A stretch of DNA of 64,000 nt from Methylobacter sp. KS41 (lineage in GTDB: Bacteria; Pseudomonadota; Gammaproteobacteria; Methylococcales; Methylomonadaceae), in NCBI GenBank assembly GCA_002862125.1, contig PHSP01000001.1:682001-746000 (forward strand), given 5' to 3'. The translations under genes were made by a program, and so were the position numbers. The first letter of the stretch is position 1; every line of letters starts with the position of its first letter. The notes below the pieces were generated by a model, which was not told where the DNA came from, ran no database searches, and was given only the letters and a program-made list of their open reading frames with translations. Shown one piece after another: positions 37,033 to 46,268 of this stretch.

Positions 37033-37323
37033 CTACGATAAGACTTTGTTTTCGAAATACGGCATGATTGAAGACTGGTTCACCGCCTGTTCCGCCAAAG
37101 AAGCGCATGCTGACTTAAGCGAAGCGCTTGCTTTAAGCATGCCATTGTTATTGCCTTTAAATTCAATCTGCCACCTTTGGTTTCCTCCCATCACATAACC
37201 GATCCGTAAAGGCGCAAGCTTTCCTGGGATCGACATCCTGACCATATAACGTCCTTCTCCTTCTTGTTCAGCTTCCACAAACGCCGAAATACCTTGGTGG
37301 ACAATTTGATATCGTTTAATCAT
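37033..37323 (-). CDS. Hypothetical 96-aa protein in PRTRC operon
   Basis: The product starts MIKRYQIVHQGISAFVEAEQ and is a small alpha/beta protein with strands up to about residue 60 and a helical C-terminus. The start at 37323 fits the spacing after the upstream gene (stop at 37334). The in-frame codon at 37356 would overlap it. Function unknown. Confidence 0.45.
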   Translation of the reverse strand: MIKRYQIVHQGISAFVEAEQEGEGRYMVRMSIPGKLAPLRIGYVMGGNQRWQIEFKGNNNGMLKASASLKSACASLAEQAVNQSSIMPYFENKVLS

Positions 37324-37333
37324 TAAACCCTTT

Positions 37334-37609
37334 TTAATTGTGTTGATAGGGCACAACCATGCAATCCAGCTTCAATCGCTCGACAGCAAATCTCGCAAAG
37401 GCTCGGCCCGTATAGGCGCAAGCATCTTCAATTTGTCCCAATGTCACTCGGCGCTCTTTCCAGTGAATCATGGGCGGCAAAGCCGGAAACACTTGGTTAT
37501 TATTGGGCAAGCCGCATCCACCCAACGTTTTCCATGTTTCATAGTCTACTGCCCTGCCGTAAGCAGATAATTGATAGACACTTTTGTTTTCGATAGAGGA
37601 TTCGCTCAT
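37334..37609 (-). CDS. Hypothetical 91-aa protein in PRTRC operon
   Basis: The product starts MSESSIENKSVYQLSAYGRA and contains ERRVTLGQIEDACAYTGRAF. It is small and soluble, with no known family. It follows the exonuclease I gene by 21 bases. Confidence 0.45.
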   Translation of the reverse strand: MSESSIENKSVYQLSAYGRAVDYETWKTLGGCGLPNNNQVFPALPPMIHWKERRVTLGQIEDACAYTGRAFARFAVERLKLDCMVVPYQHN

Positions 37610-37630
37610 GCTCTGTGTTACCGAATTTTG

Positions 37631-39106
37631 TTAAAGGATTACTCCATTTATTGAATCATGCATTTCAATATCAGCAACCCTGAATTTGGTTAAATGTTTT
37701 TCCGTCACCCGTTGATAGTAGTCTTTTAATCTTGAAAGAACGTAAATACCCCGATCACCCACACCTTCTGTACTTAGCATCGATTCAATTCTTTCGAGGA
37801 AATTAGGTTGATATTTATTGATTCGCTCAATCCGATATTTTTCCCACAAACACAACTCATCCGCTGTCAGTGTCTCAGGGAAATTCTTTGCCCTGTATCT
37901 GAACAGTAATTCTGGAAGCCGTTTGTCGTTGAAGCGGCCTGATAAAGCCGATAACTCTTCTGGCTTGCTCGACGCAACCTTCTTCACAATTGTTCGGTCA
38001 TAATCGCTAATAAAGCCGCTGTACAGCATTCCGTCAGGATCGTCAGAACTAAATTCCGGTTGACCAAATACCGCAGTTACTTTGGCTACCATTTCTTTAA
38101 ATTCAGCATGACCCATAATCATTAATCGGTGCTTTTCACACGCATCCCGATCAATTCCGGTGCGCTTTTCAATATTCGCATCCAGCATTCTTGTTGGAAT
38201 CAGTGCTGGTACTTTATTGATTTGAATGGATACCAATGGAATCCTGGTCACACCTTCACCAAGTTCTTCTTTTTTACCGAAAACACGCTTTCTGATTTCT
38301 TCCTCGTCTAGCGTGAAAAGTAATTCAGGATCGTTGGATAGGTCGTAACAAATCACTGAGTTTTTGTTGTTTGGGTTTATGCAAAGCGGTACAACCATTG
38401 CCATGCAGCACCGATCAACCCCATAGGCTCTTGATACGTGCAGTACACTTGTTCCTATTTCCAGTAGTTCTGATACTTTCTTTTTGTCTCGCATTCCTAG
38501 CATATAGTTAAACAATTTAGGTTCTTTGGCTTTAACCTGTCTTGCCAGTTCAATCAAAGCCATCGTATCTGACAATGCGTCATGAGCCCCTTCATGCGAA
38601 ATACCGTTTGCTTTTGTGAGCTGATCCAGTTTCATGGTCACCTTGCCATCAATACTTGGCCACACGAACGCATCTGGTCTAAACGCATGCAAAACCCGCA
38701 TAACGTCCAGCAAATCCCATCTTGAGTTTCCGTTTTTCCATTCGTGTTCGTAGGGGTCGATAAAGTTTCGATAAAACCCATAACGAGTCAATTCAGAGTC
38801 GAATTGAATTGAGTTATAACCCACCGAGCACGTTCCACTCACGCCTACTTGCTTCTGAATTTCCTTGAAGAAATCGACCTCCAAAACCCCTTTTTCATCA
38901 GCTTCCTGCGGTAATATACCAGTCACCAAACACGCATCTGGAGAGGGCAAGAAATCGTTGGCTGGCTTGCAGTACAGCAACACCGGATCACCGATTACGT
39001 TCAATTCCTCATCTGTTCTGACTGCGGCAAACTGTGACGGCCTGTCGAAAGCTGGACTGATACCAAATGACTCGTAGTCATACCAAAGAAACGTTTTTTC
39101 ACTCAT
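37631..39106 (-). CDS. sbcB: Exodeoxyribonuclease I
   Basis: This 491-aa protein matches ExoI, a 3'-5' single-strand DNA exonuclease used in recombination and repair. The DnaQ/DEDD motifs are visible: FLWYDYESFG with D10 and E12, SVGYNSIQFDSEL (motif II), and SHEGAHDALSDTMALIELA (motif III). The C-terminal region KVSELLEIG and beyond follows the ExoI SH3-like and helical parts. Length is close to the E. coli enzyme (475 aa). ATG 39106 has GAGG five bases upstream. The in-frame codon at 39112 is a GTG. Chromosomes normally carry their own copy, so this is an element-borne second copy by inference. Confidence 0.88.
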   Translation of the reverse strand: MSEKTFLWYDYESFGISPAFDRPSQFAAVRTDEELNVIGDPVLLYCKPANDFLPSPDACLVTGILPQEADEKGVLEVDFFKEIQKQVGVSGTCSVGYNSIQFDSELTRYGFYRNFIDPYEHEWKNGNSRWDLLDVMRVLHAFRPDAFVWPSIDGKVTMKLDQLTKANGISHEGAHDALSDTMALIELARQVKAKEPKLFNYMLGMRDKKKVSELLEIGTSVLHVSRAYGVDRCCMAMVVPLCINPNNKNSVICYDLSNDPELLFTLDEEEIRKRVFGKKEELGEGVTRIPLVSIQINKVPALIPTRMLDANIEKRTGIDRDACEKHRLMIMGHAEFKEMVAKVTAVFGQPEFSSDDPDGMLYSGFISDYDRTIVKKVASSKPEELSALSGRFNDKRLPELLFRYRAKNFPETLTADELCLWEKYRIERINKYQPNFLERIESMLSTEGVGDRGIYVLSRLKDYYQRVTEKHLTKFRVADIEMHDSINGVIL

Positions 39107-39124
39107 CTTCACCTCGTTATTCTG

Positions 39125-39487
39125 CTATTCATCCAAGTCTTTTTCTGTCAGGACATACTCACGCACATCATGAACGGTATAGAAATTGATCGTGACATGA
39201 TTCTCCATCCAGCTTTTCAAAAGCTCATCAAGCTCCTGTTTTGCTTCTGGAGTAACATCATCCATAAAGCTATCCGCGTATTCTCCACCGATGTCATACC
39301 CCCTGTTTTGCATAAGCTCAATAACATCATCCGCATCGCAAAATTCGCTTACTTTAGGCTTCCTTCCGTCCCCGACATAAACTGTTTGCCCTACTTCAAT
39401 TTCACCGCTATTGCTGTCGATCAAGTCCTCAAGAAAGCTGTAATTAAAGTCTTCGTTGTTCTTTGACCACGCCTCTAATTCACTCAT
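39125..39487 (-). CDS. Acidic hypothetical protein, plasmid/phage type
   Basis: This 120-aa, strongly acidic protein has VGQTVYVGDGRKPKVSEFC, then DADDVIELMQNRGYDIGGEY, then TPEAKQELDELLKSWMENH. I associate this pattern with short proteins of unknown function encoded by phages and plasmids. Net charge suggests a DNA mimic or a regulator, which is speculation. It lies between PRTRC protein B and exonuclease I. Confidence 0.5.
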   Translation of the reverse strand: MSELEAWSKNNEDFNYSFLEDLIDSNSGEIEVGQTVYVGDGRKPKVSEFCDADDVIELMQNRGYDIGGEYADSFMDDVTPEAKQELDELLKSWMENHVTINFYTVHDVREYVLTEKDLDE

Positions 39488-39501
39488 TTTGTGCTTTCCT
39501 C

Positions 39502-40281
39502 TTAGGAGTTATTTTCAATGAAATTATCTACGCCATAGCGCAAAGGGTTCAAATTTTCCACCGGAAATTTGCCCACCTTCAGCTTGGACAGGGAAAGCCA
39601 GAACCGATAATGAGCCTTGTTATCCACCGCCTTGTCCTTATCCCTGTCCAGAGAAAGGGTTGATGGATTGTTGACATGAGAGAACGCGCTATCGAACATC
39701 ACCGATTCCCACGCATTGAGCTGATCGAGGCCGCACTCGTCTGGCAATGTGGCAGAACCCGTGCAGACATTGCCGTTGGCATTCACGTTCATCAGCGGCG
39801 CTTGGTAGAGCTTCGTTTTGGCACTGACCCTGCCATTTGTTTTTAACGCCGCCACCGCTAGCTTGCCGTTACGGTTGGCTACCATGAGCAATCTTGGCCA
39901 AGGCACGTCGATCTTTTTCATCGGTAGCCCGGTGATATTGAACAGCATGGGGCGAACCTGGGCTGGCACTGTCCAGGCAATATGGGTTTCAGAAATCGAC
40001 ACGACATTCGGGGGCAAGAGGCTGACTTTTCGTTTCCCCATTTCCAGCATCGACCGCAGCACAGATTCCACATCCTCCTTGGACATTAAGCGACCGGCGC
40101 CGATGACAGATTCACCTTGCTCGTTGGTCACAAAATCGTGCATCGAAGCCAGAAAATCTCCAGTCCGGTATTGAGAGTAGCCGCTTGAAATTGCTTTAGC
40201 CTGATGAATCAGGATGGCGTGTTTTTGCACAATAGTCGGCTTCTCGCCTTGGTAGAATTGAAAAAAATCGTTAGGTTTCAC
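39502..40281 (-). CDS. PRTRC system protein B
   Basis: This 259-aa protein has the typical PRTRC-B features YRTGDFLASMHDFVT and VSISETHIAWTVPAQVRPML. A C-terminal part reads CGLDQLNAWESVMFDSAFSH. The GTG at 40281 is chosen because GGAGG lies six bases upstream and the gene then overlaps protein F by 11 bases. The ATG at 40302 has no such site. Its biochemical role is not established. It acts with E, C, F, A and ThiF in a cassette found on plasmids and islands. Confidence 0.85.
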   Translation of the reverse strand: MKPNDFFQFYQGEKPTIVQKHAILIHQAKAISSGYSQYRTGDFLASMHDFVTNEQGESVIGAGRLMSKEDVESVLRSMLEMGKRKVSLLPPNVVSISETHIAWTVPAQVRPMLFNITGLPMKKIDVPWPRLLMVANRNGKLAVAALKTNGRVSAKTKLYQAPLMNVNANGNVCTGSATLPDECGLDQLNAWESVMFDSAFSHVNNPSTLSLDRDKDKAVDNKAHYRFWLSLSKLKVGKFPVENLNPLRYGVDNFIENNS

Positions 40282-41464
40282 TTTGTGCCTCCAAATCCGC
40301 ATTGATAACCTCGGCCAATCGGATCAACCCTCTCGATTTGGCCAACAGGTTCAGTCTCTCACCGACTTCCGAACATGCAAGCGGATTCAATCGAATGATG
40401 CCTTCCGGGTTTTCACCCGCTTGAGCCATATCATTATAAACATCCGACACAACAGACTCTTCCCAATCGAAGCCGAATCCGATGACATGGCCATAATCCA
40501 GATACACATCCCCATGACTGTTATCGCACGGTGATATTCGACATTCGGAGGCTTTTAGCCCGGACTTTTCAATCCACTTCCAAACTTTGATCGTTTCCCG
40601 AATGAACTTGACCCACGGATTTCCGAAAAGGACTTTATTGGCCTTTCTCCAACCGGCCAGCATTCGCCTGATTTCACCGATTTCCGGCAACTCACCAAAC
40701 ATCGATTTGCAATTATTGGTTAAAATCGATTTCAGATAACCAATACGTTCTTCCAGATACTCCTGATCATCTGTTATCTCGGGAAACGGGTAAACATCAT
40801 TTTCCAAAAAGAACTCAGCCAATTCCCCGTTACTCAGATGACCTTGAGTTTCCAATCCATCCTTGAGCGCATCCAGTTCATCCCCCATCATCATCCAATT
40901 CTCTGACAGATCATCGACTGACATGCCTATCCCGCCATTGAAGATTGTCCAACTCAAACAACCAGCCACCGCTTTGGCAAGCTCACGATCCATGTCCAAC
41001 AAGGAAAACTGGGAAAATCTGGGATAAACGCCTAACACCAAGAAAACGCCTTCACTCTGGCTTTGCTGCATTTCAAAGTTCATCGGCTCAAAGTCGCTGT
41101 GAACCGAGTCAATGCCTGCAATGCTCATCGATTCCTGGTTTAGGTGATCCATGACCTTGGCCACGACTGCCTGATACAGCCGGTAGGTAGCTTCCCATCC
41201 AGCCACCACGACCTGATCGATTTCCGCTTCTTCAACTAACTCCATCGAATGCGCCAGCAAGATCATGCAGGAAATGCCGGAGCGATGGGTTTCAAAATCG
41301 GCCTTGTCTTTCCGGCGTCGAATTTCGTCGATCAATCCGTTTAGGTCGGTTTCGATCCTGACAGGGGAAAACAACTGGTTCACAGCATCGGTAGCTGCTT
41401 GGGGTCGATACCCATTAGGGTTCGGTTGGGCAGTTTGGGTAGATTCAGCTTGAACTGAAAGCAT
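40271..41464 (-). CDS. PRTRC system protein F
   Basis: This 397-aa protein corresponds to PRTRC protein F by position (between C and B) and by its central YRLYQAVVAKVMDHLNQESM and VFLVLGVYPRFSQFSLL segments. It is mainly helical, acidic and has no catalytic motif. The start at 41464 has AGGAG ten bases upstream. Function unknown. Confidence 0.8.
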   Translation of the reverse strand: MLSVQAESTQTAQPNPNGYRPQAATDAVNQLFSPVRIETDLNGLIDEIRRRKDKADFETHRSGISCMILLAHSMELVEEAEIDQVVVAGWEATYRLYQAVVAKVMDHLNQESMSIAGIDSVHSDFEPMNFEMQQSQSEGVFLVLGVYPRFSQFSLLDMDRELAKAVAGCLSWTIFNGGIGMSVDDLSENWMMMGDELDALKDGLETQGHLSNGELAEFFLENDVYPFPEITDDQEYLEERIGYLKSILTNNCKSMFGELPEIGEIRRMLAGWRKANKVLFGNPWVKFIRETIKVWKWIEKSGLKASECRISPCDNSHGDVYLDYGHVIGFGFDWEESVVSDVYNDMAQAGENPEGIIRLNPLACSEVGERLNLLAKSRGLIRLAEVINADLEAQSET

Positions 41465-41542
41465 GGCGGCTCGTTCTCCTTGACGTTGTTATCAATGGGG
41501 GATTTGCTCCCCCATTCCTTCAACTGCGCTATTCCAACGCTA

Positions 41543-41767
41543 TCAGCCCTTGGTTTTAACTTCTTGATGCGGCTTGATGCCATAGTGCAATTCCTCGCCT
41601 ATCAGTTCAGGCTCATTGAGTTCGACTTGAGCCAGATGCGGGTATGAGGCCGCATAGAGCTTGATGGCTTCTTCCGGTGACATATCCGGCGCAGGATCGG
41701 CAAGACGAATAGCACCCATTTTGAAGACTCTGACCGGACGAATGACGGTTGTGGTGTTATTTTTCAT
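41543..41767 (-). CDS. PRTRC system protein C
   Basis: This 74-aa protein has VFKMGAIRLADPAPDMSPEE and AAIKLYAASYPHLAQVEL-like sequence, characteristic of PRTRC protein C, a small alpha/beta protein. Its size invites comparison with ubiquitin-like beta-grasp proteins that pair with E1/JAMM cassettes. Its C-terminus (KTKG) ends in Gly, which would suit tail activation, but this is inference. Confidence 0.85.
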   Translation of the reverse strand: MKNNTTTVIRPVRVFKMGAIRLADPAPDMSPEEAIKLYAASYPHLAQVELNEPELIGEELHYGIKPHQEVKTKG

Positions 41768-41783
41768 GTTGAATTCCAGATAC

Positions 41784-42230
41784 TTAAAACAGTGATTTAT
41801 CGGTTACGGATATTTCCGCTGGTTTTGCGCTTGCCGTGTCATCGTCCTGATGATCCGGTTCTTCAAACCGGGATTTTTCTGTCGGCTTATTCGCCTGCTT
41901 ACTCTTGGCCGCCTCTGCCTTCGCTTGCTTTCCGGCTTCCTTGATTCGACTCATGGCGTCCTTCAAATCGTTATTACCGCCTTCGCGCACATCGGCAAAA
42001 TCGGCCAGTGAACGCGGAAATTCCGCGTCCAGCGCTTGAGGATTAGTGACGACATACAAAGGCATGGACAAGGCTGCTCTCAGCGACTGAATCGCTTCTG
42101 ATGCTTTATCGTCTGCCGACCCCTGCAACACTGGCTGAACCAGTACCGCCAGTTGATCACCCTTGCGGGTGACTGTGAATTGAATGCGCTCATCGTTTTT
42201 GAGCATGTCATGGAAGGTTTCAAAGATCAT
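41784..42230 (-). CDS. PRTRC system protein E
   Basis: This 148-aa protein starts MIFETFHDMLKNDERIQFTV and has VLVQPVLQGSADDKASEAIQ and TNPQALDAEFPRSLADFADV, typical of PRTRC protein E, with a Lys/Glu-rich C-terminal tail. The ATG at 42230 is two bases after the ParB stop, with GAGG nine bases upstream. The GTG at 42245 is less likely. Confidence 0.85.
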   Translation of the reverse strand: MIFETFHDMLKNDERIQFTVTRKGDQLAVLVQPVLQGSADDKASEAIQSLRAALSMPLYVVTNPQALDAEFPRSLADFADVREGGNNDLKDAMSRIKEAGKQAKAEAAKSKQANKPTEKSRFEEPDHQDDDTASAKPAEISVTDKSLF

Positions 42231-42231
42231 A

Positions 42232-44439
42232 TTAAGCGGCCTCACTGTCTGGGTCTTGGGTGTATCCGTTGGAGTTTAAAGACATTGCATCGTCATCATC
42301 GAACCAATCGCTGTCACCGAGATAGTTGGAAGAGCTTGATGATTCTTCCGCATCCAGATCATCGAACTCGCCCGGTTTTGTCATCACGGCATCCAAGATC
42401 GCGCTTTCGTCATCGACGTTTACGGTGTCCGTTCTTGGCCGGTCGGCATCCAGACCTTCAAAATCGGCTTTATCGCTTGAACTCTCTGCATCCATCAAAG
42501 ACTCGGTTTCCGGCTCTACAGCGTGTTGAGAACCACTTTCTTCCGCACCTTCAACACCCGCTTCATCGGCTTGCGATTCAGTGGTTGGCTCGGACGAAAC
42601 CGGCTCGACAACGGCGCTAGGCGTTTGAGTGTGCGATGCCATGTCTTGATGACCATCTTCACCCATAAACTTCAAAACGCAACTCGGTACAAAACCCGCA
42701 AAGTCGTAACCGCACCCGAAAACCTCATCCAAGATTTCGTTGTTTTTCTTCTTCATCAGGGCGGCAATCTTGTGTTTCTCGCTTTGCTTTTCGTAATGCT
42801 CGACGAATGACAAACCTTTGCCATTTATGGCTTCGCGCAACACGCCTTCGATACCGGCCTTGGTGAAGGAACCTAGAAACTCCCTGTCCAGAATGTAATG
42901 GTCAGCCAGTCTGGCTTTCGTCACATTCAACACGGACACGGCACCTTTCGCCCAGGTCTTGTTCAGAACCGGCGTGGACTTTTCATGCTCTCCCAGCAAA
43001 TGAGTCAACAAACGGTGATTGAAGTCCAGCGTTTCTTCGATACCCAAAGACGATAGCGCCTTTACGAATCCTTCGATTTCGTTACCAATTCTTGTCGGGT
43101 CTTTTAAGGGTTCAGGCAATTTTTCAATCGGCAACGAACTTCTTACCAGCCGATAAAGGGCAAAGGTGTTCACGCACAACACAGCCAGTTTGTTATCCGC
43201 AATTTGTTTTGCGCCAAGGTCGCGGTAAAACGCCTCGACCTTCTCAATCACTCTGGCCGGGGGAATCGCTGCGCTTGCATTGCCGGTATCAGCATCTTTT
43301 TCAACAGAACCGTTGCCAGAATCGACCGGGCTTTTCCCCGTGGCTGGCTGAACAGGCTTGGTTGATTTCTTGGTCGAAGCTTTGCTTTTATCGTTACTGG
43401 CAGGTGCGGATGCAGCCTTAAAGCTCTCTTGATAACCGGCGACCTTGTCTTTGTGGCAATCCAGATTAAAGCAGCAATCTTCCGTAATTCGCCCCAGGCG
43501 ATCCGGCGAAGTGGACAGCAAAGCGCCGAAGTGGGCGCATTGCTTACAACCTTGTTCAAACTGGGATTTGCCCACCCCTTCCGCACCGGACTGGCAGATA
43601 ATCTTGTAAGAATTCGGTCTTCTTTCGGTATCGAGAAAAACGACCGCGTATTGTTCGGACAATGACGCCTTTTTCTCTAACATGGCTGCTTCGGTTTTCT
43701 GCTCATAACATGCCCGATTCGCGCATCGACCTTCACTGATATGTTCCTCGAACAAGCTGGATTGCATGCTGGAGTTATGGGGGCATCCATTGCAACTCGT
43801 CTTATCGAAAGTGGCTTTTGCCAATTCCAGCGAGAATGAGGCCAACCGGCTTTTTAACTCCGCAACGGAATAGCCGTTTTCGAGAATTTTGGCGAGAGTG
43901 GCGGCCTGGAAGTCGCTGGGCAATTGCGAGAGCAATTCAGCGTGGCCTAATTTGATCTTGCGTTCTGTCAGTGCATTGAGAACTTCCGGGGCGGCGTGGA
44001 GCAGTAATAACCGTGCGTCGAACTTTACACAACTCCAGCCCAAAAGCCGTAACGCCTCACTTTTATCGCCACCGCAATCGGTTAACACATCCCGTGCTGC
44101 CGCCGCTTCTTCGGCAGGACTCATATCCGCTCTTTGCGAATTTTCGACGGTAGCGATCAATCTAGCTTCCCTGTCACTCAAATTACGCACAACGGCTGGA
44201 ATTTCAGTTAAACCGGCTTCATTTGCTGCTCTCCACCTGCGCTCACCGGCCACAATCCAGTAGCCATTGCCATCATCCACCGGCCTGACAATGATTGGCT
44301 GAATGACACCTTCTGCCTGTACGGAAACAACTAACTGTTGGAATTCGTAATTATCAAAAAACTTTCTTGGATTGAATCCTTCTTGGACACTGATTTGATC
44401 GATGGGCAGATTAGTAAATTCTGCTTGATTCGTTTGCAT
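42232..44439 (-). CDS. PRTRC ParB family protein
   Basis: This 735-aa ParB/Srx-fold protein heads the cassette. The N-terminus has NPRK (23-26), VIQPIIVRP, GERRWRAA (65-72) and ENSQRADMSPAEEA (99-112), the CTP/DNA-binding ParB motifs. Next come an HTH-like part (SEALRLLGWS) and several Cys pairs (CNGCPHN, CANRACYE, CKQCAHFG, CCFNLDCHK), probably zinc sites. A long acidic Ser/Asp/Glu-rich C-terminal tail follows from about 590. ATG 44439 is chosen for GGAG seven bases upstream. ATG 44451 and TTG 44478 are in frame. A ParA partner is not in the window. Confidence 0.85.
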   Translation of the reverse strand: MQTNQAEFTNLPIDQISVQEGFNPRKFFDNYEFQQLVVSVQAEGVIQPIIVRPVDDGNGYWIVAGERRWRAANEAGLTEIPAVVRNLSDREARLIATVENSQRADMSPAEEAAAARDVLTDCGGDKSEALRLLGWSCVKFDARLLLLHAAPEVLNALTERKIKLGHAELLSQLPSDFQAATLAKILENGYSVAELKSRLASFSLELAKATFDKTSCNGCPHNSSMQSSLFEEHISEGRCANRACYEQKTEAAMLEKKASLSEQYAVVFLDTERRPNSYKIICQSGAEGVGKSQFEQGCKQCAHFGALLSTSPDRLGRITEDCCFNLDCHKDKVAGYQESFKAASAPASNDKSKASTKKSTKPVQPATGKSPVDSGNGSVEKDADTGNASAAIPPARVIEKVEAFYRDLGAKQIADNKLAVLCVNTFALYRLVRSSLPIEKLPEPLKDPTRIGNEIEGFVKALSSLGIEETLDFNHRLLTHLLGEHEKSTPVLNKTWAKGAVSVLNVTKARLADHYILDREFLGSFTKAGIEGVLREAINGKGLSFVEHYEKQSEKHKIAALMKKKNNEILDEVFGCGYDFAGFVPSCVLKFMGEDGHQDMASHTQTPSAVVEPVSSEPTTESQADEAGVEGAEESGSQHAVEPETESLMDAESSSDKADFEGLDADRPRTDTVNVDDESAILDAVMTKPGEFDDLDAEESSSSSNYLGDSDWFDDDDAMSLNSNGYTQDPDSEAA

Positions 44440-44667
44440 GATTTTCTCCATAGCTTTGCCACTTTTTAAGTTTTCCAAAAATGCGGCATGGTTAATAAAA
44501 ACTACAGAACAAAGGTCTCACGACCAAGCAGTTATGCAAGCTCGTTTTTGGAATTTTTTTACAAATTTTTAAGCTAAAAAAGCGATTTCCAGAGATGCGG
44601 ATATTGATTCACCAACAAACTAACACTGGTGGCTAAATTGTTTTCGCATTCAGTGTAAATGGAAACT

Positions 44668-46263
44668 TTATACTTGATTAATTACACATCGATTCTCTGA
44701 ATTTGCAATAAGTAGTATTGGTTTCATTGATTGCTCGCAGAAATCATACACAAGCATATCTGCATGATGACTGTCAAAAGCTTGGCCGAAGAAGACACAT
44801 GCGGCATTCGATGCGCATGGGAAAAGGTGAATTTTATTCACAGACTTCTTGTCTTTTAAAAAGTGCATTAGTCCTTGCACACTACTAGTAAAAGCACACC
44901 CATCGTCCGGATGGCCTAATGCACCATTACCCATATATTCAGGATATGCCTTAATAATAATGTGTTTTGCGCCAATTGACTCAGCAATTTCCTGTCGAGC
45001 TCTTATCAAACTTTCAGGTTCTGCTGTTAATGCTAAAGTGATTAAGACTTCATTCTCGCTATCGGCTAAGTCTTCCAATCCGTTAATGGAGTAAAAACTT
45101 CCTATGGGTTTTTCTAGCGGCCAGCACCATTGACCACTATCCCTATATTTGAGCATAGGGGTAATATTATTTTTGTTCCCGAGCATTGCACCGAGCGCAA
45201 TCAAATACGGCATCAATCCGAATGCAAATAGCCCGGCCCTATATCGAGAGGAATGCGTTTGACTTAGAATTTTTTCAGCTGTAATCGAAACACTGTGTCT
45301 AAGAACTTGCTGCGCAACTTCCGGGTTTGTTTCCCTCAATATCGTCTCATTGTCACTTATGTCATTTAATTGAGAGTGCATACGGCAACGGATAGGGGCA
45401 AGCGATTGAGCAATTTGTAAATTTGATGGTGCGGAAATTACTTGACGATGAACGGGCCAAAGTACAGAAAATACAGGAATGGGTTGATAGCCGAGTCCAT
45501 CCAAGAGATTGTTAGCAACAGCGCAAAACTCTCTTCGCATTTCCGAAAGGCGATAGGCAGGGTAATCTGCTGCTGCAATTTTATCAATTAAGCGATGATG
45601 CTTATCGCATAGTAGTAATATGTTGCCAGGATCATCAGACAGCTTTTCAGATAGTGCAATTACACCTCTAGCACCTTGCTCCGAGGAAGCAATATTATGG
45701 GCCAAGTAAGAAAAGTTCCCTTCCGTATTGGTAAGATCGTCAATACCAAGGTTTTGCCCACACCCAGCAAACATACATCTTCCGTGACTATCGAGCATTA
45801 CTTTTCGTTTGGTATCAGCAGAAAATGAATCCCCTCGACCTACTTTTTTTGAGTTTTTCTCAATCCGATCAAAAAAATCTCTAATATCTTCAAGAGTAAA
45901 TTTTGTAGTTTGACCTTGAACTCTACTCCAAATATTATTTATTTTTTCTGTTGATTGTATTTCTTCTTGACTAAATACGTTACCCTGATAACAGCAAAAT
46001 AGAATTTGGCCATTATTTCTAGCTAAAAATTCAATTGCCTTAACGCTATCATTAACGGATAAGCAAAATCTCAGTATCGATAGCACATGATCATCATGCA
46101 GCAGCAATATTAAAATAGCTTTTACACCTTCATCAATTAGAATCGCTACATCCGACCACTCAGAAGTAGATGACACTAATCTGATATGAGTTTCAACGAG
46201 CGCCAAGTCTTCGATTGGGGCATGCAAAGCTTGATTCATTAAGTTTTTAGTACTGTTATCCAT
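44668..46263 (-). CDS. CBASS effector, HNH-SAVED (Cap5-like) with N-terminal extension
   Basis: This 531-aa protein has an HNH nuclease segment at about 153-228 (DSHGRCMFAGCG with C163 and C168, AHNIASSEQGARG, NILLLCDKHHRLID) and a C-terminal SAVED domain at about 300-531 ending in SVQGLMHFLKDKK, then INKIHLFPCASN-like and FGQAFDSHHADMLVYDF. Cyclic-nucleotide binding by SAVED activates the HNH nuclease to degrade DNA. Known Cap5 proteins are about 400 aa. Here about 140 extra residues precede HNH. The start is ATG 46263, five bases after the cap3 stop. It is last in the operon. Confidence 0.85.
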   Translation of the reverse strand: MDNSTKNLMNQALHAPIEDLALVETHIRLVSSTSEWSDVAILIDEGVKAILILLLHDDHVLSILRFCLSVNDSVKAIEFLARNNGQILFCCYQGNVFSQEEIQSTEKINNIWSRVQGQTTKFTLEDIRDFFDRIEKNSKKVGRGDSFSADTKRKVMLDSHGRCMFAGCGQNLGIDDLTNTEGNFSYLAHNIASSEQGARGVIALSEKLSDDPGNILLLCDKHHRLIDKIAAADYPAYRLSEMRREFCAVANNLLDGLGYQPIPVFSVLWPVHRQVISAPSNLQIAQSLAPIRCRMHSQLNDISDNETILRETNPEVAQQVLRHSVSITAEKILSQTHSSRYRAGLFAFGLMPYLIALGAMLGNKNNITPMLKYRDSGQWCWPLEKPIGSFYSINGLEDLADSENEVLITLALTAEPESLIRARQEIAESIGAKHIIIKAYPEYMGNGALGHPDDGCAFTSSVQGLMHFLKDKKSVNKIHLFPCASNAACVFFGQAFDSHHADMLVYDFCEQSMKPILLIANSENRCVINQV

Positions 46264-46268
46264 GATGA

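Noticed and set aside
44600-44640. Hairpin CACCA/TGGTG downstream of the CBASS effector as a terminator
   Set aside because: The stem is only 5 bp, the loop is long and no T-run follows.
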